Shown piece by piece: positions 54,390 to 64,000 of a stretch of DNA of 64,000 bases; position 1 is the stretch's first letter, and each line of letters starts with the position of its first letter. The DNA is from Pyropia haitanensis (lineage: Eukaryota > Rhodophyta > Bangiophyceae > Bangiales > Bangiaceae), in the NCBI GenBank assembly GCA_008729055.1, contig SDUX01000007.1, positions 3,478,090-3,542,089 on the forward strand. Direction: 5' to 3'. The notes under the pieces were generated by a model. The model saw only the letters and a program-made list of their open reading frames with translations. It was not told the origin of the DNA and ran no database searches. A program made the translations under genes and the position numbers.

Positions 54390-55148
54390 CTAGGCAGTCT
54401 TGGCCACCAGCTGCGCCGGCGCCTCCCGCACGAGCGCGTCGAGCTTCCCGTCAGCGGCGAGCGCGGCGACCTCGTCGCTCCCCCCAACGGGGTGCCCCCC
54501 CAGGAACACATTCGGCACCGTCGACCGTCCCGTCGCGGCGAGCAGCGCCGCCTGCAGCGCATCCCCATCCTCCCGCAGGTCCAGCTCGACCACCGTCGGC
54601 GGCGGCGCGCCCGCCGGCACCGCCGCGGCGAGCGCCGCCTTGGCCCGCGCGCTGTACGGGCAGTAGCTCTTGGAAAAGATGAGGACGGGGTGAGACGCGA
54701 CCAGCGACCGCACAATGCCGGCGGGGTCCCCGCCGGGCGGCGGGATAGCCGCCGCCGCGGCCGCCGCGGCCGCCGCGTCGGTGGGAGGCGCGGCGCCAAC
54801 GACCGCCGCGGCAGGGGGGGGGACCGCCCCGGCGGGGGGGGCTCCAGGCTCGGCCGCCACGGGCGGCGCCGCCGCCGCGGCGGCCGCGTCGACCACCGCC
54901 CCCGCCGCGGCCGCGGCAGCGGCAACCTCCCCCGCCGACGGCGCGGCGGCGGTCCGGCCGTCGACCGCCGCTGCCGCGTCGGCGACGGGCACGACCAGCG
55001 ACGCCGCCGAAGACGAAACGCGGGTCGACAGGTGGTGGTAGCCCGCCACGAGAAGCGCAATGGTGACCACCAGCAGCAGCAGCGGCACCGGGCTGGGCTT
55101 GCGGAGGGTGGCGGGCCGCCGCGAGCTGGCGGGGGCGGGGATGTCCAT
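54390..55148 (-). CDS. Membrane-anchored dithiol glutaredoxin (CPYS active site)
   Basis: 252 residues from ATG 55148 (MDIPAPASSRRPATLRKP). A single hydrophobic segment (residues 22-38, LLLLVVTIALLVAG) follows a short basic tail, as in type II anchors. An Ala-rich stalk (about 40-140) leads to a glutaredoxin domain: PVLIFSKSYCPYSARAKAAL with active-site C163-P-Y-S166, VVELDLRED, TVPNVFLGG (cis-Pro at 212) and GGSDEVAAL (glutathione-binding GG-D). It would reduce disulphides or deglutathionylate proteins on the lumenal side of the secretory pathway if type II. The CPYS sequence places it with plant GRXC-type and Golgi/ER yeast Grx6/7-like anchored enzymes, although Grx6/7 themselves are monothiol. 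Confidence 0.9.
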   Translation of the reverse strand: MDIPAPASSRRPATLRKPSPVPLLLLVVTIALLVAGYHHLSTRVSSSAASLVVPVADAAAAVDGRTAAAPSAGEVAAAAAAAGAVVDAAAAAAAPPVAAEPGAPPAGAVPPPAAAVVGAAPPTDAAAAAAAAAAIPPPGGDPAGIVRSLVASHPVLIFSKSYCPYSARAKAALAAAVPAGAPPPTVVELDLREDGDALQAALLAATGRSTVPNVFLGGHPVGGSDEVAALAADGKLDALVREAPAQLVAKTA

Positions 55149-55934
55149 GGTGGGGGGGGAACGGGGGAGGAGCGGCGTCTGTTCGCCAGGCATTCGCAAA
55201 GATGGAACGTCAGGGAGGGGGCGGGCAGGGGTAGAGGCGGGAGGTAGTGCGCAAAGGGGAAGAAGGCCAGTGGCCGGTGACGACAGCGGTGGCAGTGGAG
55301 GCCGTTGCTCCTGTGAAGGTGGTTGCACTAGCCAGGTTCGAATTCATCATCGAACTACATGTACTGTTCTCTCATGAGCGTGCGACTTTCAATGTCATTC
55401 CCTGTCCCTCGACCTTCGTTGCCAATCCTCAGCAAGAGCGTCCACGTGGGACGTTTTCCCATGTCGTGGCGCACGTCGCCTGACGACCCCACCGCCTCTC
55501 CCACCTCCCTCCTCCCGGCAACTCTCGTCCACAACCGCCCTCTCCTGGTTTCTGCTCTGTCACCCGCCAACGGGCAGACTATGCAGGCATTCATGATGAC
55601 GCCTCCCCGTTTCCTCCGCTGTTGCGACGTCGCCAACGGCACGTTGCTGGCTCGTGCCACACGCGTGGGAGGGGCACGTACCCGTGAGGGGGCCAACCCC
55701 GCGCAGGGTACCTTTGGGTGCGCGAGCTGCCATTGTCACTGTGCACCTACCCGTTCAACGTCCATAGGTGGATGGTGGGGGGTGGCGGCAGACTGGTGTC
55801 TGGAGTAGCGTGCGCCGGCCTCGACGCCCTTCTTTACTCCTCCTGTCGTCGTGCAGCTCCCCGCGCCAGGCGAGTATCGTACGCCCTCTACTCTCGAGGA
55901 ACCGGCCATTCGTGGCTATCCTCCCCCCGTCCCT
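55149..55934. other. Divergent intergenic region of glutaredoxin and subtilase-like genes
   Basis: Lower GC between 55330 and 55620, probably promoter sequence of one or both genes. No RNA gene or domain found; a GGTTCGAATTC at about 55334 lacks the rest of a tRNA. Confidence 0.45.
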
Positions 55935-57977
55935 ATGCGTCCGCCGTGCGCCACCGTTCCGCATCGACAGCGGCTCCTTCCGCTACGGACGGCGGTGGCC
56001 GCGGCTGCAGCGGTGGTAGCAGCAGTAGCAGCGGCCGTCACCCCCGCCTTTGCTGCCGTTGCCTTCTCCCCCGCCACCCTCTGGCATGTGGACCGTGTCA
56101 ACCAGGCTGCCCTGCCACTCGACGGCAATACTTTACTGCCGCCGCTTGTGCCGCCACCGGCAGCGTCCAAGTTCGGGGTCCCCACGCCGTCACCTGCGCC
56201 CAACGCACCATCGCTCCCGACCGTATACCTGCTGTCGGTGGGGGTGGACGTGACGCACGAGGCGTTTGCGGCCACCCCCGTGACGTTTTACGACGCGACC
56301 GGGGGGGCGGGCGCGGGGAACGCCAGCGGCAGCAACGATTGCGTGCCGCTGGGCACTCTCACGGCGGGACTTGTGGCGGGCGCTACGGTGGGCCTCGCGT
56401 CGGGTATGCCCTTGGCGGTGGTGGCGGTGGCGGGGTGTGAGGGCGCCCGCTCGGCGTCAGTCGCGTGTGTCGACCTGGACCGGGGCCTAGCCTGGGTTGC
56501 CGCCGAGGCGGGCCGCCGCGCTTTGGCGGCTACGGCGTCAGGGGGCGGGGGCGCGGGGGTGGTTGTCCTCCCCTCAGACGTGCCGGCCACCTGCTTGACG
56601 TCGCTGGCGGTGCGGCTTCGCGGGCTGTGGGAGGGGGGGGCGGGGGTGCCGGGGATGGCCCTGTTTGCGCCAGCACCCACGGCTGCGTGTACGCCTTCAG
56701 TGCCGACGCCAACGCTGACGCGGACGCTGGCCGCTGCAGCAGGCGCAAAAGTGGCTGGAACAGTCGCGCGTACTGTCGTGGGCGATACCGTCGCCCCTCG
56801 TCTCCCTCCCATCCTTGTAGTGGCACGGACCAACGCGGCGGACGAGTCCCCCCCTCTTCCTCCGGGGTGTTCCCTCCCCCACCTCCGCGCACCCGGCACC
56901 AACATCACATCTGCCTATCGCGGGGCCACCACCGCTGCCGCCTCCTACGCAGTCGCCGTGGCACTACCCGGCATGGCACCTGCCGCTGCCGCCGCGCTCG
57001 CTGCTCGCGCCCTCGTTGCGCGGCCGGGTCTATCGCCGACGGCGGTTGGCGCAGTTCTGGCCGCCGGTGCGGCGCCGGTGGTGCGCGTGACGCCGCCGCC
57101 GCTGCTGGCGATTGACACGCGTCGCTACCGTGCTGGGGTGCCACTTGGCGCAGCCGCAGCAGCGGCAGCGTTAGCTGCAGGCTCTGCTGATGGCAACGTC
57201 ACGGCCGGCGAAGGACTCCTCACCGTGGAACTCCGCGTCGGCATTGACGCGGCGCCTGCATGGCGGTGGCTGGGTGATGTGGCGGCCGCAGCGGTGGTGG
57301 GGGCGGTGCCTGGGGGCACCTTGCTGGGGGGCGCTCGTGGAGGGTGGGCGGTTGGCCATCCAGGGGGCGTGCGATCGCAGCCAGCGGCGGTCGACCTTCG
57401 CGTACTAGTGGCCGTTGTATGGGAGGAAGAAACCGCGGACGGCGGCGACGGCAGTGAAGACGGCAGCACCGATGGGGGCGCTGCTGTGAGGCTGGCCGCT
57501 GCGGATTTGCAGGGCTTAGCGGCGACCGTCGCCGCCGCCGTCAATGCAACGCCCGAGGTGAGCGCCCTCGGCGCTACGCTCCTCGGGGTGCGGGTGCGCA
57601 AGGTCTACCCGGTCGGCGGGAACACTTCCTCCGTCTCCACCGTCGGCGAGACGCTCCAGCACTACCCGGGGGACGCCACGCAAGGGGAGCCTCTTGATTC
57701 GGCCGCGACAGCGGGCGGCACCGACGAAAGCGTGGTTGGCGCGCGTCAGGGCGTTGTCAGTGGGCGCGTGGTACTGGCCGCTGCCGGGGGGGTGGTGGGC
57801 CTGTTGGCTGTAGTGGCTGCCGCGGTGGGCTTTGGCATCCGGCGGGCGTCGCGGGAGCGCGCAGCGAGCCGGCGAGCGGCGGTGGAGGAGGTGCTCAGCG
57901 GCCAGAGTGGCGCTGTACCTGGTCGGCACGGGCTGGCGGGGGGAGGGGACAGCCGCGCCAGCGGGGATATTTGGTGA
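55935..57977 (+). CDS. Membrane-anchored subtilase-like pseudoprotease lacking the catalytic triad
   Basis: 680 residues from ATG 55935: signal peptide (core 13-38, cleavage after AFA), proteinase-K-like domain (about 45-400), a second Ala/Val-rich domain, one transmembrane helix near the C-terminus (VVLAAAGGVVGLLAVVAAAV) and a basic tail. Family landmarks persist: LWHVDRVNQAALPLDGN, TVYLLSVGVDVTHEAF, GTLTAGLVAGATVGLASG, LRAPGTNITSAYRGAT and SPTAVGAVLAAGAAPVV. The catalytic residues do not: the Asp of YVIDTG is Ser101, the His of GHGTH is Leu139, the Ser of GTSMA is Thr332, and the oxyanion Asn block is replaced (ALFAPAP). The frame is intact over 2 kb, so it is a maintained non-enzyme, perhaps a receptor, inhibitor-binding or chaperone-like protein at the cell surface. 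Confidence 0.82.
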   Translation: MRPPCATVPHRQRLLPLRTAVAAAAAVVAAVAAAVTPAFAAVAFSPATLWHVDRVNQAALPLDGNTLLPPLVPPPAASKFGVPTPSPAPNAPSLPTVYLLSVGVDVTHEAFAATPVTFYDATGGAGAGNASGSNDCVPLGTLTAGLVAGATVGLASGMPLAVVAVAGCEGARSASVACVDLDRGLAWVAAEAGRRALAATASGGGGAGVVVLPSDVPATCLTSLAVRLRGLWEGGAGVPGMALFAPAPTAACTPSVPTPTLTRTLAAAAGAKVAGTVARTVVGDTVAPRLPPILVVARTNAADESPPLPPGCSLPHLRAPGTNITSAYRGATTAAASYAVAVALPGMAPAAAAALAARALVARPGLSPTAVGAVLAAGAAPVVRVTPPPLLAIDTRRYRAGVPLGAAAAAAALAAGSADGNVTAGEGLLTVELRVGIDAAPAWRWLGDVAAAAVVGAVPGGTLLGGARGGWAVGHPGGVRSQPAAVDLRVLVAVVWEEETADGGDGSEDGSTDGGAAVRLAAADLQGLAATVAAAVNATPEVSALGATLLGVRVRKVYPVGGNTSSVSTVGETLQHYPGDATQGEPLDSAATAGGTDESVVGARQGVVSGRVVLAAAGGVVGLLAVVAAAVGFGIRRASRERAASRRAAVEEVLSGQSGAVPGRHGLAGGGDSRASGDIW

Positions 57978-58834
57978 AAAGGTTTGCCTGTAAGGTGTTG
58001 GAGGGGGAGTGGAAAGGAGGCAACGGCAGAGAAGGGGACCGCGTGGGGCAGGTGCGAGACAGCCAGGCCTCAAGGCGTTCTTGGCCCGCCACGGCCTGGT
58101 GGTGGTATAGACAGGCCGCTAATAATGGGCACGACGACGAGGACAGCACCTTGCCAGCCGTGGCTCCACTGCGGCTGACTTGTCACACAACATGTGGGAG
58201 CCGATGCATCCAATCGTGGTCAAGATCCCATGATGGCCAGAGCCGAGATCAAACTGGAGGGGCCTTGGAAGGCCATCATGGCGCTGATGTAACCAATGAC
58301 TGGAGGCTACTGGCCGGCCGCTCGCTGAGATTGGCGCTGAGGTGCAGAGGGCGCATGCAAACCAGCCATAAGTGGCGACTTACGGCAGAGAAGTACTCAT
58401 GTCAGTCGTTGGCGTGCTCGTTTCATCGGCCCAGACGGTGGTGTTTCTGCAACCATGCGCTTCTTTGCAGGCTTCTGCTTTGCATGCACCCCAGACAATC
58501 TCGCATGCGGCACGTCGGTATCCTCTGTCGGGCCACTGCTGTTGCCTCGCGGCGGTGTGCTGGCGCGGCCGTGGCCCAATCCTCAGAGCTGCGGGGCGTG
58601 AGCTGGTGCAGCTCGAGCAGCGGCCTGCCAGCGGCGGCACTACAAGAACGTCAGTGCGTGATCTCTTCGGCGCCCCATCCCGCCGCATCGACCTACGCTT
58701 GCAATCAACCGCATCCCTCCCCCATCGACGACACTACTCCCCAACGCTCCTCCCTGTTCTCATCGCACCTTTTGTATCCTCGTGTCACACAACCTCACCT
58801 ACCGCCCCTCCCTCCCCACCTCCACACACCAACA
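57978..58834. other. Intergenic upstream of thylakoid-lumen protein gene
   Basis: Contains CCATGATGGCC at 58228-58238 and its exact reverse complement at 58271-58281, a potential hairpin with a 32-base loop. The pyrimidine-rich stretch 58725-58830 just before the ATG is probably the leader of the highly expressed-looking downstream gene. No other gene seen. Confidence 0.5.
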
Positions 58835-59236
58835 ATGGCGTTTGCTACCCCTTTCTCGGGCGCGGCCGTGTCGGCGCGCACTGCCCCTCGGGCTGCGGTG
58901 TCGCGCACCCCCCCCACGGCGTCGCTGACGCCGTCGCGCGCGGCGGCGGCGGCCATCCTGGCAGCGGCGCTGATGGCGACCGCCCCCGGCGTGGCGTCGG
59001 CGGGCATCTTTTCCGAGCAGGCCGTGCAGCAGGCGCCCGAGACGGCCCAGAAGGTGTTTGAGAACACCGCGACGGCGGGCAACCAGGCGGTGGAGGTGGC
59101 CAAGGGCAAGACCGAGACCGTGCCGGGGTCGGTGGGCGAGGACGGCGCCAGGGGAGGTGGCCTGAACATGCCCCAGGCGCCCGCGGCGACGGCAAAGTCC
59201 GCGGAGGGTGTCAAGGCGTATGGCGGTGGCAACTAG
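58835..59236 (+). CDS. Small thylakoid-lumen protein, family not recognised
   Basis: 133 residues from ATG 58835 (AACAATGG). The presequence is bipartite: a plastid transit part (MAFATPFSGAAVSARTAPRA, early Phe, Arg/Ser/Thr-rich) followed by a twin-Arg-free hydrophobic stretch (36-54, AAAAAILAAALMATAPG) and a cleavage motif ASA before G57. The mature protein of ~77 residues reads GIFSEQAVQQAPETAQKVFE, NQAVEVAKGKTETVPG, GGGLNMPQAPAATAKSAEGV, KAYGGGN. It would go to the thylakoid lumen by the Sec route. No cofactor motif or Cys is present. Size and targeting suggest an extrinsic photosystem or lumen helper protein, but I cannot match PsbU, PsbV, PsbQ' or PsaN. Start context and codon choice suggest good expression. 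Confidence 0.85.
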   Translation: MAFATPFSGAAVSARTAPRAAVSRTPPTASLTPSRAAAAAILAAALMATAPGVASAGIFSEQAVQQAPETAQKVFENTATAGNQAVEVAKGKTETVPGSVGEDGARGGGLNMPQAPAATAKSAEGVKAYGGGN

Positions 59237-59823
59237 ATCGGGGTGCGGCGATCCGCGTGTCTGCCGATGCCTGACGCGTGCTGAGTTGCTGTACCGCAAC
59301 CACTGTCACGAAGGATAGTGATGGTGACCTGGCGCGGGCGTCGGTCTGTGGTACTGGGCGTGTGTACTCCTTGCGTTGGCTTGTCTCTTGGGGTTTTATT
59401 TTTGGTTGTACAGATCAGTACAGATACCCAGTTCTTCTCTATCCGCTTGTCTGCTGCTGCGTCTGTTGAGCCCGTTGTCTCGTCACAGCTGGATATCTCT
59501 CTGCGCTCACCCTTTCATCCCACGTGCTGCTTACCTCCACCATCAGCGCGTCCTACTCCTCGCGCTCGGCTGCAATACCTTGGCCACCCTCATTGCAACG
59601 CGCAAGAGAAACTCCCTGTAGAGTAGCAAACGCACGTGCCATGTTCGCGCTGCCTTCAACTGAACCTGCCCTCGTCCAGGCCGTCCCCGCCCCGTGGGCG
59701 CGACTGTGCCAGGCAGCTCCGACGCGCCACTGTCCGTGCTGACGGCCCCAGGCGAACACAGCCCGTTTCGCCTCAACTGCGAAAATGGCGCGCCGTACGC
59801 ACACCCCCAACAGGTCACGACGG
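59237..59823. other. Convergent intergenic region, less GC-rich
   Basis: 3' side of the lumen gene (+) and of the unknown membrane protein (-). T-rich at 59380-59470. No gene found; the small ATG frames here lack domains. Confidence 0.5.
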
Positions 59824-60822
59824 TCACGGTCCTGGCGACTCCTCCCCGCCATCGCCGCTCCCCACGGTTCCGCGCACGGGGGCGTTGCCGAGGTAGGTGC
59901 TGCGGCTCGGCCCCAGCCACCCGAGGTTGCCCGCCAAAAAGTCGGCCGGCTCCCGCAGCGCCGACGCCGCCGGCTCGCGGGGCCCGACCAGCCGCGCCCG
60001 CTCCACCGCCTCCTTGACCATCCACCGGTGCAGCTGCATCTGGTGGTCGAGCGACAGCGCGTGGCGGGCGAGCACCGGCCGGCGGGTCACCTCCTTGGCC
60101 ATCTCGGGGCAGGCGGCGCAGCCCCAGCCGCCGACCAGGCAGTGGCAGGGGCGGCTGCCGACCTGCACCGCCCGCTCGGCCGTCTCCCACTCGACAACCT
60201 CCTCCCCCACCCGTAGGTCCACGCCGCTGACCACCACGCACGTTGCGTACGAGGCGAGCAGGCCGAGGCCCGCCGGCTGGTAGCGCGTCGCGTAAAACGC
60301 CATGTACGTGCTCGCAGTGCCCGCCGCCTCGATGCCAAACGCGGTGTTCTCCTCGCTCTTGGTCACCGACACGCCGGCCACGAGCGCCTTGGCGACGAGC
60401 GCGTCGCGGACGCGGGCGGGCACGCCGCCCAGCTGCAGCGTCAGCGCCCGCTGGGCGGCGCCAAAGTCGTCTGCCTGCACGCACGCCGCGTCGGCGTAGA
60501 CGTGGAGGCTGTCCACGGGCAGGGCGGAGAGGTCCTTGAGGCTGTGCGCCACCGCCTGGCGCTCGGTAAAGAGGGCGAGCAGCGCCTGCGGCGCCGCCTC
60601 GGTCGACGCCCGCTGCGCGCGCGACGCGCCGAGCGCGACGGCCGCGGCGACGGCCGCCGCGGCGACGAGCCGCACCAGCCGGGACGCCGCCCACGCGGCC
60701 AGCCCGCCGGGGTGCGCCGCCGACAGGGCGGCGACGAGCGCCCGGGGGGGGCCGCCGCCGCCCACGCCGCCGCCCGCGCCGCGACGCCCGCCGCCGCCGC
60801 CGCCGCCGCCACCGCCGCCACC

Positions 60823-60853
<31 letters not shown>

Positions 60854-61201
60854 CCACCGCCGCCGCCACCGCCGCCGCCGCCCCACCGCCGCGGCCGCCG
60901 CCAAGGGGAATACCCCCCGCCGGCCGCGGCGGCCGCGGCACACCCGTCGCCGCGGCCGCCGCGGCCGCGGCGCCACGGGCCGCCGCGTCCGGCGGCCGCG
61001 CAGACGAGCCGCCGCCGGGTGGCGTGGCGGCCGCGGGTGGGGCGGCCGCGCCTCGCGGCGGGCGGCGGCGGCCGCCGGGCGTGAGCAGCGCCACGGCCGC
61101 CGCGGCCGCCGACGGCCACGCGGCGGGCGGCCACGGGCCGCGGGCGGCGGGGGGGGGGGGGCGCCGTCGGCGGCGGCCGCCGCCGCCGAGCCCGCCGCCA
61201 T
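59824..61201 (-). CDS. Unknown protein with Ala-rich N-terminus, one membrane helix and Cys/His-containing C-domain
   Basis: The end at 59824 is in a non-repetitive frame: [29 protein letters not shown] (membrane helix with flanking Arg), ALLALFTERQAVAHSLKDLS-ALPVDSLHVYADAAC, VSVTKSEENTAFGIEAAG, LLASYATCVVVSGVDLRVGE-EVVEWETAERAV, PCHCLVGGWGCAACPEMAKE, LDHQMQLHRWMVKEAVERAR-LVGPREP. The even residue mix over ~300 residues shows it is coding. The cluster C-x-C...C-x-x-C with nearby His could bind a metal. I recognise no family. The start is inferred: ATG 61201 (GGCCATGG) opens MAAGSAAAAAADGA in another phase, with a C/G-run shift at about 61147-61158 and probably more in the GGC repeat at 60780-60890. 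The domain probably faces an organelle or lumen. Confidence 0.6.

Positions 61202-64000
<2,799 letters not shown>

Noticed and set aside
55325..55345. GGTTCGAATTC resembling a tRNA T-loop B box
   Set aside because: No acceptor stem, D-arm or anticodon arm could be built around it.

Overview
The window is nuclear DNA of a photosynthetic eukaryote with a compact, very GC-rich genome. A bangiophyte red alga of the Porphyra/Pyropia type fits best. This is inferred from several things seen here: GC above 65 %, mostly single-exon genes, plastid presequences starting with a phenylalanine within the first residues, a bipartite thylakoid-lumen presequence, and coding runs of GCC/GGC/CCG for poly-Ala, poly-Gly and poly-Pro. 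It is not bacterial: there are GT-AG introns, snRNP proteins, THO, SRP9, BAP31 and a DEAH spliceosomal helicase.

Layout. 1-930 holds a hAT-type non-autonomous transposon. 1.2-2.0 kb: ER-lumenal MANF-like protein (+). 2.8-3.8 kb: U1A/U2B'' snRNP protein (-), divergent from a plastid alpha/beta hydrolase at 4.7-6.2 kb (+). 7.5-9.0 kb: unknown low-complexity nuclear-type protein (+). 9.4-9.9 kb: MAPEG protein (-). 11.1-13.6 kb: secreted tyrosinase with Cys-rich modules (+). 14.6-17.1 kb: BRAP2-type RING/UBP-finger E3 (-), divergent from organellar MnmG at 17.8-20.5 kb (+). 20.8-21.1 kb: decayed tyrosinase copy. 21.5-22.0 kb: SRP9 (+, one intron). 22.3-23.2 kb: BAP31 (-, one intron). 24.3-24.8 kb: small PDCD4-N-terminus-like gene (+, one intron). 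25.6-27.8 kb: AP endonuclease (-), divergent from THOC2 at 28.5-37.2 kb (+). 37.5-39.0 kb: YJU2 splicing factor (-), divergent from biotin-dependent propionyl-CoA carboxylase alpha at 40.0-42.6 kb (+, one intron). 42.6-45.3 kb: SETD9-like protein (-, four exons). 45.8-47.1 kb: broken ATP-grasp gene (+). 47.6-48.2 kb: VOC/glyoxalase protein (+). 48.7-49.9 kb: unknown helical-repeat protein (-). 50.8-53.5 kb: plastid W-motif repeat protein (-). 54.4-55.1 kb: membrane-anchored glutaredoxin (-). 55.9-58.0 kb: catalytically dead subtilase (+). 58.8-59.2 kb: thylakoid-lumen protein (+). 59.8-61.2 kb: unknown membrane protein (-). 62.2-64.0 kb: DHX15/Prp43 helicase, cut by the window edge (+).

How the genes relate. 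There are no operons. Genes are independent and often divergent across 0.6-1.0 kb. Five genes belong to mRNA splicing or export (U1A/U2B'', YJU2, DHX15/Prp43, THOC2) or co-translational ER targeting (SRP9). BAP31 and the MANF-like protein also act in the ER. The hydrolase, the W-motif protein, the lumen protein and probably MnmG go to organelles.

Main caution. Many genuine reading frames change phase exactly at long C or G homopolymers. I treat those as single genes and give the outer limits. Homopolymer length error or polymorphism is the likely cause, but cDNA is needed to confirm each join. Introns were placed by eye from GT-AG sites, phase agreement and family alignment.

Most novel items: the triad-less membrane subtilase, the disordered plastid protein with spaced W-x-x-A-A-K/R motifs, the hAT element with its near-perfect target duplication, the tyrosinase fused to four Cys-rich modules, and the MANF-like domain joined to a collagen-like tail.
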